Assembly (NCBI GenBank): GCA_963714325.1
Contig: CAVQOB010000032.1
Location: forward strand, 1 to 64,000
DNA length: 64,000 nt
From: CAVQOB01 sp963714325
GTDB taxonomy: Bacteria; Pseudomonadota; Alphaproteobacteria; Rhizobiales; Hyphomicrobiaceae
Direction of reading: 5' to 3'
The notes under the pieces were generated by a model. The model did not search any database and was not told the DNA's origin. It worked only from the letters and a program-made list of their open reading frames with translations. The stretch's first letter is position 1. The number at the start of each line of letters is the position of its first letter. This document shows positions 35,482 to 44,204 of the stretch, one piece after another. The translations under genes and the position numbers were made by a program.

Positions 35482-36408
35482 TCAAGCCGGCGCCACGAAT
35501 TCATCGCGGCGGTAGCCCTGTAGATAGAGCAACGCCGTCAGATCACCATGTGTGATACCGGCATGGGCCTCGGCAGCAACAATGGGTTTCGCACGATAAG
35601 CGACGCCGAGGCCAGCTGCGCCGATCATCGCCAAATCGTTGGCACCATCGCCGACAGCCAGTGTCAGCGGCGGGTGCAGGCCAAGCGCTGTGCGATAATG
35701 CTCGAGTTTGGCGAGCTTCGCTTCCTTGCCGAGGATCGGCCCGACGACTTTGCCGGTCAGGCGACCATCGACCACGCCAAGCGTATTTGCGTGATGATGA
35801 TCGAACCCGACAGCCGCCGCGACGCGTGAGGTGAAAAACGTAAACCCGCCAGAGACCAGCGCCGCCGTCGCGCCATTCGCTTTCATCGTCGCAACTAATG
35901 TACGCGCACCCGGCATCAGCACGATGCGCTGGCGATAAACCGCTTCCAGCTGCGACTCCGAAATTCCCGCGAGTAGGGCGAGGCGCTCGGTGAGTGCGGA
36001 TTCGAATTGCAATTCGCCACGCATCGCGCGTTCGGTGATGGCGGAGATCTGGGTTTTGAGCCCCAGCACATCAGCCATCTCGTCGATACACTCCTGCTGG
36101 ATGATGGTCGAATCCATATCGGCGATAAAGAGCTTGCGCCGCGCATAACTCAGATCATTTTCGATGATGTTGACGTCGATCGGTCGCTGGCTGAGCGCTG
36201 CCGCGACACGGGCACGCAGCGGCCGTGCATCCATATCGGCATTGCAAGCAAACAGAATTTGCGATGCCTCACCTTTGCCGAGCCAGTGATCCTCGATGAT
36301 TGTGAACTCCGACAATGCTGTCCGTGCAATCGCGACCGCAGCATCATCAAGCACGCCCTGGCCGGGCGCACTCGTCAGCACCAGGGCCTGGCAAGCGGAA
36401 GGGTTCAT
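35482..36408 (-). CDS. serB: Phosphoserine phosphatase
   Basis: A 308-residue HAD-family enzyme, the last step of serine synthesis. The nucleophile is Asp97 in the DMDST motif (97-101). Then come QQECIDEMAD, the second HAD motif ALVSGGFTFF, and the Mg site GDGANDLAMIGAAGLGVAYRAKP split across two loops. The N-terminal ~90 residues form an ACT-like domain, as in longer SerB proteins. It lies upstream of the monooxygenase gene on the same strand and is followed by only 28 nt. Confidence 0.95.
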   Translation of the reverse strand: MNPSACQALVLTSAPGQGVLDDAAVAIARTALSEFTIIEDHWLGKGEASQILFACNADMDARPLRARVAAALSQRPIDVNIIENDLSYARRKLFIADMDSTIIQQECIDEMADVLGLKTQISAITERAMRGELQFESALTERLALLAGISESQLEAVYRQRIVLMPGARTLVATMKANGATAALVSGGFTFFTSRVAAAVGFDHHHANTLGVVDGRLTGKVVGPILGKEAKLAKLEHYRTALGLHPPLTLAVGDGANDLAMIGAAGLGVAYRAKPIVAAEAHAGITHGDLTALLYLQGYRRDEFVAPA

Positions 36409-36446
36409 CAGGGGCAGCGCTCACTCGTTGTTGTTGTAGGCTCTGC

Positions 36447-37853
36447 TCACTCCGCAGCCGCTGTTGGCATCTGGCTCTTGGCGGTCGCGTTAGCGCGTTC
36501 CTGCTTCAAGCGCTCGGCCATCAGGAACGCAAGTTCCAGCGATTGATCAGCGTTGAGGCGTGGATCGCAGTGCGTGTGGTAGCGATCGCTGAGATTCGCA
36601 TCGAGGATCTTAGTCGCGCCGCCGGTGCATTCCGTCACATTCTGCCCGGTCATCTCGATATGGATGCCGCCGGCGTGCGTGCCCTCGGCACGATGGATCG
36701 CGAAAAATTCCTCCACTTCGTCGAGCACACGGTCGAATGGACGCGTCTTGTAACCTGACGCCCCCGTGATCGTATTGCCGTGCATGGGATCGCATGACCA
36801 CACGACATTGCGGCCTTCACGCGTTACCGCCTTCAGCAACTTCGGGAAGTGCTTCTCGATCTTGTCCGAACCAAATCGGCAAATCAGCGTCAGCCGTCCT
36901 GCTTCGTTCTTGGGATCAAGGATGTCGATCAATTTCAACAGCCCATCGGGTTCCAGGCTTGGCCCGCATTTCAGGCCAATGGGATTCTTGACGCCGCGGC
37001 AGAATTCGACGTGCGCGTGATCGGGTTGACGAGTGCGATCGCCGATCCAGATCATATGGCCTGATGTCGCATACCAGTCGCCCGACGTAGAATTGAGCCG
37101 CGTCATGGCTTGCTCGTAACCCAGCAGCAGCGCTTCGTGGCTGGTGTAGAGATTGGTCCCGCGCAGCTGCGGCGTATTCTCGGAGGTGATCCCGCAGGCT
37201 CGCATGAATTCCAGCGTTTGCGTGATGCGCGCCGCCAACTCTTCGTAGCGATGATTTTGCGGGCTATCCTTGACGTAGCCGAGCGTCCATTGATGCACCC
37301 GCTCAAGATCAGCATAGCCACCGACCGCGAACGCGCGCAGCAGATTGAGCGTCGCCGCGGATTGGCGATAGGCCTCAAGCTGGCGTTGTGGATCTGGCTT
37401 GCGCGCGTCCGGCGTGAACTCTGGCCCATTGATGATATCACCCTTGTAGCTCGGAAGCTCGACACCATCCTTCTTTTCGACCGGGGAAGATCGCGGCTTG
37501 GCGAATTGCCCGGCGATGCGGCCAACCTTCACCACCGGCGACCCACCGGCGTAGGTCATGATCACGGCCATCTGCAGGAATACACGGAAGAAGTCGCGAA
37601 TATTATCGGCGCGATGCTCCGCGAAACTTTCGGCGCAGTCGCCGCCTTGCAGGAGGAAGGCCTTGCCTGCTGCGACATCGGCCAGCGCCTTCCGGAGTTG
37701 CCGAGCCTCGCCCGCAAAAACCAGCGGCGGAAACGTTGCCAGCCGCGCCTCGACGTCGGCCAGTTGGCCCTTGTCAGCGAAGTCGGGCAATTGGACGGAC
37801 GCAACGGACCTCCAGCTGCTCGGGCTCCAGGCGGCGGGTTTGAGGGCCGGCAT
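36447..37853 (-). CDS. Class II 3-deoxy-7-phosphoheptulonate (DAHP) synthase
   Basis: A 468-residue class II (plant/Mycobacterium-type) DAHP synthase, the entry step of the shikimate pathway. Signature segments are GGDCAESFAEH, VVKVGRIAGQFAKPRSSP, SHEALLLGYEQA, VVWSCDPMHGNT, and HCDPRLNADQSLELAFLMAE near the end. This class is unrelated in sequence to the E. coli AroF/G/H group. GGAG eight bases upstream supports ATG at 37853; the frame also contains a GTG three codons earlier. With aroA in the same window it covers two shikimate-pathway steps, though the genes are 20 kb apart. Confidence 0.96.
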   Translation of the reverse strand: MPALKPAAWSPSSWRSVASVQLPDFADKGQLADVEARLATFPPLVFAGEARQLRKALADVAAGKAFLLQGGDCAESFAEHRADNIRDFFRVFLQMAVIMTYAGGSPVVKVGRIAGQFAKPRSSPVEKKDGVELPSYKGDIINGPEFTPDARKPDPQRQLEAYRQSAATLNLLRAFAVGGYADLERVHQWTLGYVKDSPQNHRYEELAARITQTLEFMRACGITSENTPQLRGTNLYTSHEALLLGYEQAMTRLNSTSGDWYATSGHMIWIGDRTRQPDHAHVEFCRGVKNPIGLKCGPSLEPDGLLKLIDILDPKNEAGRLTLICRFGSDKIEKHFPKLLKAVTREGRNVVWSCDPMHGNTITGASGYKTRPFDRVLDEVEEFFAIHRAEGTHAGGIHIEMTGQNVTECTGGATKILDANLSDRYHTHCDPRLNADQSLELAFLMAERLKQERANATAKSQMPTAAAE

Positions 37854-38208
37854 TGCGTACACTCCAATAATCTCAACATGCGGCGAGCGCCCGAATATCG
37901 TTATACGTCAACGGGCTGAGAACGGCGTTATAGGCGATCTCGGCGGCCCTGGCCAGACCAACGGTTCTGCCGGTGCGCTTCATTTGAGCAGGTGCCCTGG
38001 ATGTGCCCCGGTTGTGGCAAGGCATCGCTTAACGCCACCCGGAATTGTGCGGACAAGAAAGACCGCGGTTGCTCCGTCGCGAGATCAATCGTGTGGTGAG
38101 CCTCCACATAATGGCCGTGGATGACGTGCTGAACTTGGGCTAGAGGTTTTTGGGACAGTCGCCCCGCACATAACGGGGTCGTGCCAGCGCGACACAAGGA
38201 GACCAGCG
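37854..38208. other. 355-nt intergenic region between divergent genes, nothing firm
   Basis: This gap separates the minus-strand DAHP synthase gene from the plus-strand DsbA-like gene, so both promoters must lie here. I see no coding sequence I would support; a minus-strand open frame across 37928-38356 overlaps the DsbA-like gene and matches nothing. GTTATA occurs twice near 37901 and 37928, but I could not fit a clear -35/-10 pair. Confidence 0.3.
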
Positions 38209-38865
38209 ATGAGCCCGAAGCATTTCCTCTACGTCGCCGATCCGCTGTGCTCTTGGTGCTACGGATTTGCTCCGGTGGTCGAGCAACTGGCCGAGCATTT
38301 CGAAGGCCGCCTGCCCGTACAACTTGTGATGGGTGGATTGCGCGCCGGCAACACAAACGCCATGCGTAAGGAAGACAAGGACTACATCCGCAACGCTTGG
38401 ACCCGTGTCAATGCCGCGACCGGGCAGCCGTTCGATCATACCTTCTTCGACCGCGAGGGCTTCGTCTATGACACCGAACCCGCATGCCGCGCGGTTGTCA
38501 CTGCACGCATCCTCAAGCCGAGCATGGCGCTCCCTTTCAAATCACGCATCAGCCGGGCCTTTTACGCTGAAAATCGCGACATGACGGCTACTAATGAGAT
38601 TGTTGCCGTCGCCGAGGAAGCCGGATTCGATGCTGGCAAGTTCCACGATACGTTCCTGGCACCTGACACCCGCAACGAAACGTTCCGCGATTTTCTCACC
38701 GCCAAGGACATGGGCATCGAAGGCTTTCCTTGCCTTGCCGCCGGCAGCGAGAGCGAGGGCTTCGCGTTGATTACCAACGGTTATCGCCCGATCGACGGCA
38801 TGATCGAGGGCATCGAGAAGTGGCTCAAGTCTGGCGCCGTACTGCAGGCAGCGAACAGCAATTGA
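38209..38865 (+). CDS. DsbA-family thioredoxin-like protein (CSWC)
   Basis: A 218-residue thioredoxin-fold protein of the DSBA-like group. The active-site motif is C14-S-W-C17 in DPLCSWCYGF. The helical insertion contains VYDTEPACRAVV, and the cis-proline loop reads GIEGFPCL. There is no signal peptide, so it is cytoplasmic, unlike periplasmic DsbA. Such proteins are annotated as predicted disulfide isomerases, with unproven function. AGGAG eight bases upstream sets the ATG. It lies 50 nt before the sugar-isomerase-like gene and may be co-transcribed. Confidence 0.85.
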   Translation: MSPKHFLYVADPLCSWCYGFAPVVEQLAEHFEGRLPVQLVMGGLRAGNTNAMRKEDKDYIRNAWTRVNAATGQPFDHTFFDREGFVYDTEPACRAVVTARILKPSMALPFKSRISRAFYAENRDMTATNEIVAVAEEAGFDAGKFHDTFLAPDTRNETFRDFLTAKDMGIEGFPCLAAGSESEGFALITNGYRPIDGMIEGIEKWLKSGAVLQAANSN

Positions 38866-38914
38866 TATATTTGGCCCATACGGGGCACGGGCTGAATGGA
38901 AGGCGGGTGGAACC

Positions 38915-40321
38915 ATGAGCTCTCGGATCGGCGTCGTTGCACTGGCACGACCCACCTTCGACGTCCCCTTCGCCGAACAGATAGCGGCGCAAGCGTTCGC
39001 GGCGCTCGACGCTGCAGGGATCAAGATGGTCGGCCCCCGCACCCTGCAGTTCGATGCGGCAGCTGCCAAGGCCGCCATGACCGAGATCGACAAGTTGGGT
39101 GTTGACCGATTGCTGCTGCTGCAGGTCACCTTCACCGACGCGACGATGACCGTGGAGCTGGCCAAGGCCGTCCATGCGCCGCTCGCGATCTGGGCGTTTC
39201 CCGAACCCCGCGCAGGGGGACGATTGCGGCTCAATTCGTTCTGCGGGTTGAATCTCGCCCTGCACGCGCTCGGTCGTGCGGAGAAGTCAGCAAGTTATCT
39301 CTATAGTGCGCCCACTGCAGCCAACATCACCTCCGCATTGCGCGAGCTGGTCGATCAGCCACCACGTGCAATGCCGAAGGGCAAGCCGCCATTAGTGCCC
39401 AAGGCGCACGAAATGGACACCGGGCAGCGCGCGGTCAGAAAACTGCGCGCGACGACGATCGGTCTGGTCGGCGAGCATCCCGCTGGCTTCGACACTTGCC
39501 GCTTCGACGCCGCCGCATTGCAGAGCTTAGCGGGCGTCACCGTTGCCCGCATCGGATTGCCGGAGTTGTTCGAGCGCGCCAAAGCCGTCGAGGTTAGCGA
39601 TGCCGACGATCTGGTCCACGAGATAAGTGGGCGTCTGCAGGGCGTCGCCGAACTCGACCAGTCGCAGCTCGAAAAATCGATGCGCGTCTATGCGGCGCTC
39701 AATGCCCTGGCAGAGGAGAAAAATTGCAGCGCCATGGCGGTTCGCTGCTGGCCGGAGATGTTCACCGAGTACGGCTGCGCCGCTTGTGGTCCGATGGCCA
39801 TGCTCAACGGGCAGAAGATTCCTGCCGCTTGCGAAGCCGACGTTTACGGCGCGCTCACCGCACGGCTGTTGCAGGAGATCGCGGGCGAGCCATCATGGCT
39901 GGTCGACATCGTCGACATGGATCCTGCGACCGACACCGGCGTTTTTTGGCATTGCGGATCGGCGCCGCTGTCGATGTGCGATCCACAATTCAAGCCGGAG
40001 GCGCAGATCCATTCCAATCGCCGGATGCCGCTGCTTTATCAGTTCCCGCTGAAGCCCGGCCGCATCACCATCGCCCGCATCTCTCAAGCCCGCAACGAAA
40101 CCAAGATGATCGTCGGGAGCGGCACCGTTGTGCGCGCGCCACTGAGCTTCACCGGCACCAGCGCCGTCGTGCGGTTCGATGGCGGCGCGGAAAACGCAAC
40201 GCGCGGGCTGCTTGACCATGCGCTCGAACATCATGTCGCGATCTGCTATGGCGATCATCAGGGGGCGGTGGCGGCAGCCGGACAGAGGCTAGGCCTGCCC
40301 ATTGTAGCATTGACGGGTTGA
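38915..40321 (+). CDS. L-fucose/L-arabinose isomerase-like protein
   Basis: A 468-residue protein related to the fucose isomerase family (COG2407 type). The N-terminal half alternates beta strands and helices (IGVVALARPTFDV, VDRLLLLQVTF). The centre has MAVRCWPEMFTEYGCAACG, with Glu as a probable metal ligand. The C-terminal half has WHCGSAPLSM and EHHVAICYGDH, where His residues may complete the site. The exact sugar is unknown. Eight nucleotides after its stop the Gfo/Idh/MocA oxidoreductase begins, so the pair probably acts on one carbohydrate. Confidence 0.75.
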   Translation: MSSRIGVVALARPTFDVPFAEQIAAQAFAALDAAGIKMVGPRTLQFDAAAAKAAMTEIDKLGVDRLLLLQVTFTDATMTVELAKAVHAPLAIWAFPEPRAGGRLRLNSFCGLNLALHALGRAEKSASYLYSAPTAANITSALRELVDQPPRAMPKGKPPLVPKAHEMDTGQRAVRKLRATTIGLVGEHPAGFDTCRFDAAALQSLAGVTVARIGLPELFERAKAVEVSDADDLVHEISGRLQGVAELDQSQLEKSMRVYAALNALAEEKNCSAMAVRCWPEMFTEYGCAACGPMAMLNGQKIPAACEADVYGALTARLLQEIAGEPSWLVDIVDMDPATDTGVFWHCGSAPLSMCDPQFKPEAQIHSNRRMPLLYQFPLKPGRITIARISQARNETKMIVGSGTVVRAPLSFTGTSAVVRFDGGAENATRGLLDHALEHHVAICYGDHQGAVAAAGQRLGLPIVALTG

Positions 40322-40328
40322 GGGCGAA

Positions 40329-41456
40329 ATGACCCAGCAATTGCGTTATGGCATCATTGGTGCCGGTATGATGGCGCGGGAGCACATCCGCAACCTCGCG
40401 CTCATTCCTGGCTCCGTCGTCACGGCGATTGCTGATCCAGACGCCGGATCGTGTGCGCAGACGGCCACCGCCGCTGGCGGATCGGTCGGCGGATCAGTCA
40501 AAGTGTTCGACACAGCGGCCGGATTGCTCGCCTCCGGGCTCGTTGACGCCCTGATCATCGCCAGCCCGAATGATACGCACGCAGGCCTTCTCCATCAGAT
40601 CTTCGCCGCCAAGCGGGCCTTCCCCATCCTCGTCGAGAAACCGGTCTGCACGCGGCCTGAGGATATCGCGCCGCTCGCCGCCGCCGCGAAGGCCCATGCT
40701 GCGCCGATCTGGGTGGCGATGGAATACCGCTACATGCCGCCGGTCGCCGAGCTGATCAGGGAAGTCCGCCAAGGCACCATCGGCAAGCTACAGATGTTCT
40801 CGATCCGCGAGCACCGATTTCCCTTCCTGCCCAAGGTCGGCGATTGGAACCGCTTCAACGAGCGCACAGGCGGCACCATGGTCGAGAAGTGCTGCCACTT
40901 CTTCGATCTGATGCGGCTGGTCGTCGATGACGAGCCCGTCCGCGTCTATCGCTCGGGCGCCGCCGACGTCAATCACCGTGACGAGCGCTATGGCGGCCGC
41001 ACGCCCGACATCGTCGATAACGCCTTCACCATCGTCGACTTCAAGAACGGCGCGCGCGCGGCGCTGGATCTGTGCATGTTCGCCGAGGGCGCCTACTTCC
41101 AGGAAGCGATCGCCGCCACCGGCGACAAGGCCCGTGTCGAAGCCTTTGTGCCGGGTGTCGCCCGCTTCTGGCAGGACGGCAGAACCGAACGCGAAGCCGA
41201 ACTCGAGATCAGTCCCCGCTCACCGCAGGCGCCGGTGCGCCGCAAGGTTCACGTCGATGCGGCCATCCTCAGGGCTGGTGACCACCACGGCTCGACCTAT
41301 TATCAGCACCTCGGCTTCCGCCGCGCCGTGCTCGACGGCGGCCCGGTTGAGGTGACCATGCAGGACGGCCTGAAAGCAGTGGCCATCGGGTTGGCCGCCG
41401 AACGCTCGATCCGTGAGCATCGCGCGGTGGTGATCCATGGTTGGGACATCCAGTAG
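40329..41456 (+). CDS. Gfo/Idh/MocA-family oxidoreductase
   Basis: A 375-residue NAD(P)-dependent sugar or inositol dehydrogenase. The N-terminal Rossmann fold starts GIIGAGMMAREH, and the EKPVC motif (Lys is catalytic in the family) lies near residue 100. VAMEYRYMP and WNRFNERTGGTMVEKCCHFFDL, split across the following helices, are typical of the C-terminal substrate domain. The substrate is unknown. It is 8 nt downstream of the isomerase-like gene. The next gene, rplS, is 152 nt further and has its own leader. Confidence 0.9.
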   Translation: MTQQLRYGIIGAGMMAREHIRNLALIPGSVVTAIADPDAGSCAQTATAAGGSVGGSVKVFDTAAGLLASGLVDALIIASPNDTHAGLLHQIFAAKRAFPILVEKPVCTRPEDIAPLAAAAKAHAAPIWVAMEYRYMPPVAELIREVRQGTIGKLQMFSIREHRFPFLPKVGDWNRFNERTGGTMVEKCCHFFDLMRLVVDDEPVRVYRSGAADVNHRDERYGGRTPDIVDNAFTIVDFKNGARAALDLCMFAEGAYFQEAIAATGDKARVEAFVPGVARFWQDGRTEREAELEISPRSPQAPVRRKVHVDAAILRAGDHHGSTYYQHLGFRRAVLDGGPVEVTMQDGLKAVAIGLAAERSIREHRAVVIHGWDIQ

Positions 41457-41608
41457 CCCCCTATCGACAAATCCGCTGCATTCGGCTAAATCCCCGCATC
41501 TTCCCCGAGCTGTGGGTTGCGCCCGAATGGGCTGCATGAGCTGCCGCGATCCCCTGAGATCAGTGTGCTGGCTCCTCTGCGATGTTGAATTTACAAGGAA
41601 AAACAAAG

Positions 41609-42307
41609 ATGAACATCATTCAGCAGATCGAAAAAGAGCAGATGGATGCGGTGCTTGCCAAGCGCAATGTGCCGGAATTTTCAGCTGGCGACACCGTCAA
41701 AGTGATGGTGCGGGTGATCGAGGCGGTCGAAGCCGATCCCAAGGACAAGAAAAAGAAGGCGGCGACCAAGCCGGCGACGGCGGCCCGCCTGCAGGCCTAT
41801 GAAGGCGTAGTGATCGCGCGCGATGGCGGCGGCATCAACGAGAGCTTCACGGTTCGCAAGATTTCCTACGGCGAAGGCGTCGAGCGCGTTTTCCCGATCT
41901 ATTCGCCCTTCATCGCCGAGATCGAAGTGGTGCGCCGCGGCTCGGTCCGCCGTGCGAAGCTCTATTACCTGCGCGATCGTCGCGGCAAAGCGGCGCGCAT
42001 TTTCGAACGGACCGATGCGCGCGCCAAGCGCCTCAACGCAGCATTCAAGGGCTTCAAGAAACCGAAGGGCAACCCCGACGACCTCACGCGCATTTCCGGT
42101 ATCACGCCGGAAGTGGCCGGCCGGCTCAATGGCATCGGCGTCATCAAGTTCGACCAGATCGCCAACTTCTCGGACGATGATATGGCCAATGTCGAGGACA
42201 CGCTCAACATCGGCGGCGCCATCCAGAAGAACGATTGGATCGGTCAGGCTCGCGCACTGATCACCGAAGCGACGGCCAACGAAGCGCCAGCCGACGCCAA
42301 AGCATAA
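41609..42307 (+). CDS. rplS: 50S ribosomal protein L19 with internal insert and extra C-terminal domain
   Basis: A 232-residue protein, roughly twice the usual L19 length. Residues 1-41 and 61-140 form the L19 core (FSAGDTVKV, YEGVVIARDGGGINESFTVRK, GVERVFPIYSP). They are split by a Lys-rich insert at 42-60 (DPKDKKKKAATKPATAA). From about 157 to 221 there is an added domain whose start, DDLTRISGITPEVAGRLN, resembles the helix-hairpin-helix modules fused to L21 in the same order. L19 sits at the 30S-50S interface. The AGGA site about nine bases upstream sets ATG at 41609. It is not next to rpsP, rimM or trmD, its usual partners. A strong terminator follows. Confidence 0.95.
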   Translation: MNIIQQIEKEQMDAVLAKRNVPEFSAGDTVKVMVRVIEAVEADPKDKKKKAATKPATAARLQAYEGVVIARDGGGINESFTVRKISYGEGVERVFPIYSPFIAEIEVVRRGSVRRAKLYYLRDRRGKAARIFERTDARAKRLNAAFKGFKKPKGNPDDLTRISGITPEVAGRLNGIGVIKFDQIANFSDDDMANVEDTLNIGGAIQKNDWIGQARALITEATANEAPADAKA

Positions 42308-42357
42308 GGGTCCGGCGCTCAACTGATCGTGCGCCAGTCCTGATACCGCTGAACTAG

Positions 42358-42388
42358 AAAACGCCCGGTTGATCGCTGGGCGTTTTTT
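42358..42388 (+). terminator. Rho-independent terminator after rplS
   Basis: AAAACGCCC (42358-42366) pairs perfectly with GGGCGTTTT (42378-42386) around an 11-nt loop, and the T run continues to 42388. The A run on the 5' side means it could also stop transcripts from the convergent OmpA-family gene ending at 42416. Confidence 0.9.
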
Positions 42389-42415
42389 AGTTTGTTGGAT
42401 TTGCAGTCCGCTGAT

Positions 42416-44017
42416 TTACGGCGTCACCACGAATTCGATGCGCCGGTTTTTGGCGCGGTTTTCCTCAGTATCGTTGGCAGCGATCGGCTTGGTCCGGCCG
42501 TAGCCTATCGCCGTGAAGCGTTTGCCGCCGATGCCAGCGCGGGTGAGATAATTGACCACTGCCTGCGCGCGTTCGTCTGACAACACCTGGTCCCCGTCGG
42601 CAGTGCCGGTCGCGTCGGCATGCCCTTCGATGACGATCCTGCCGGTCGCGCAGGATTTGATGGCGATGACGACACGATCCAGAACAGCGGCGCCTTCCCG
42701 TGTGATCACCGCGGCTCCGGTTCGGAAGCGAATGGCCTCGGATTGGACTGCGGTATTAATCGCGTCCTGGCAGAGTTTCGTCTCCGCCTTCTGCTTTTCT
42801 GCCGCCGCTGCCAACGCCGCGGCACGCTTGGCCTCCGCGTCCATTGCCACCCGGCGCTCGGCGTCAGTCATGATCGCTGCAACGAACTCAATGCGTCTGT
42901 TCTCCGCGCGGCCTTCAACCGTTTCGTTGGACGCAATTGGCTTGGCCGAACCGACGTCAACACCAGCGATGCGCCAACTTTCGATACCGGTCTTGGTCAG
43001 ATAAGTAACAACCGCCTCTGCGCGCTTGTTGGAGAGTTCCTTGTTCTTGTCCGCATCGCCACTGGAGTCCGTATGCCCCTCGACGCTTAATCGAGCGTTA
43101 GGGCAGGCCTTCGCGGCAGCGGCCACCCGATCGAGTGCCGGCGAACTGTCGGCCGTCAGCGCGGCGCTCCCAGTCGCAAACCGGATGACGCCGGATTTGC
43201 TGGCCGTGGTGATGGTCTCTTGACAGACGGCGAGCTCGGCCTTGCGTTTGGCGTCGGCCTCGGCTGCAGCTTTGGCCAGCGCCTCGGCATCGGCCTTGCG
43301 CTTCGCCTCGGCGGCGACGGCGGCGGCCCGCGCTAGCGCCTCAGCTTCGGCTGCAGCCTTGGTCTGCGCTTCGGCTTCCGATTTGCGCTTGGCTTCAGCT
43401 TCGGCGGCGGCTCTCGCCTGCGCTTCGGCGCGTCGCTTGGCTTCCGCTTCTTCGGCGGCACGCTTTTGCGCGACCTCAGCTTCGAGGGCTGCCATCGGCG
43501 AACCCGTCGGCATCGGAATGGGCGGCAGCACGATGGAGCCGGGCTGCGCGACAGGTGGGGGTGGTGCCGGAACAACGGGCGCAGCAACTGGTGCCATGAC
43601 AGCCGATGGAGGAGGTGGTGCCGGTGGTGGCACCGATGGTGGTGGTGGCGCTGCAACGACAATGGGTCGGGGCGGCGGCACGGCTTCCCCGGGCGTGTGG
43701 GCCGTTTTCACCGCACTCTTGTCGATATTGCGCTCTGCGGCGTCGTCAATGCAATCACCAAGCAGGCGCCAGCTGCGGTCCTCGGGGCGGCGGATCTGGT
43801 CCAGGCAGATTTTGCGGATCGCGTCGGGCACGAACGCCCAACTTCCGCTGACGGTTTTCAAGGCGCGGCCTTCAAAGGCCGAACAATAGCCCGTTGCGCT
43901 GTCTTTGCTGCAGATCTCCAGGATCTTCCAGTCCGGCAATGGCAATGCCTGCGCCAATGCAGCCTCTGGCAATGCCAGGACACACGTCATCATCAAGCCG
44001 AAGCTCACGGTCTTCAT
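42416..44017 (-). CDS. Envelope protein with two tandem OmpA peptidoglycan-binding domains
   Basis: A 533-residue secreted protein. A signal peptide (about 1-23) is followed by a Cys-containing N-terminal domain (24-110), then a Pro-rich stretch (113-170). A TolA-like Ala/Lys/Glu coiled-coil segment follows (176-262), then two OmpA-like domains (about 265-380 and 416-531) joined by a short Ala/Lys coil. Both keep the wall-binding pattern: HTDSSGDAD with NKELSNKRA in the first, HADATGTAD with LSDERAQAV in the second. Each ends in ENRRIEFV or KNRRIEFV. Each is preceded by a related Cys-containing helix (VCQETI, LCQDAI), so the duplication covers helix plus domain. GGAG eight bases upstream sets ATG at 44017. 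Confidence 0.88.
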   Translation of the reverse strand: MKTVSFGLMMTCVLALPEAALAQALPLPDWKILEICSKDSATGYCSAFEGRALKTVSGSWAFVPDAIRKICLDQIRRPEDRSWRLLGDCIDDAAERNIDKSAVKTAHTPGEAVPPPRPIVVAAPPPPSVPPPAPPPPSAVMAPVAAPVVPAPPPPVAQPGSIVLPPIPMPTGSPMAALEAEVAQKRAAEEAEAKRRAEAQARAAAEAEAKRKSEAEAQTKAAAEAEALARAAAVAAEAKRKADAEALAKAAAEADAKRKAELAVCQETITTASKSGVIRFATGSAALTADSSPALDRVAAAAKACPNARLSVEGHTDSSGDADKNKELSNKRAEAVVTYLTKTGIESWRIAGVDVGSAKPIASNETVEGRAENRRIEFVAAIMTDAERRVAMDAEAKRAAALAAAAEKQKAETKLCQDAINTAVQSEAIRFRTGAAVITREGAAVLDRVVIAIKSCATGRIVIEGHADATGTADGDQVLSDERAQAVVNYLTRAGIGGKRFTAIGYGRTKPIAANDTEENRAKNRRIEFVVTP

Positions 44018-44204
44018 CGGCGTCTCTCCCCAATCCCCGAGTTTTAATGATAGTATTCCATAGTTTGCGCGGCAACGCATTTGCTTTAAGTTCAGCGTTG
44101 AGTGCCGTTCGTGCAGGGGCGGACCGATCGCCTGCTACAGGCAAAGACATCAATTATTCCGGGTTCATCGACCCGGTTTGGGAACACAACCCGGCAAGAA
44201 GGCC

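Noticed and set aside
37928..38356. Minus-strand 142-codon frame between the DAHP synthase and DsbA-like genes
   Set aside because: It lies antisense over the start of the DsbA-like gene, has no ribosome site and no recognisable fold.
42358..42388. Idea that the hairpin after rplS is an L19 autoregulatory structure
   Set aside because: It is downstream of the gene and has all the features of an ordinary intrinsic terminator.
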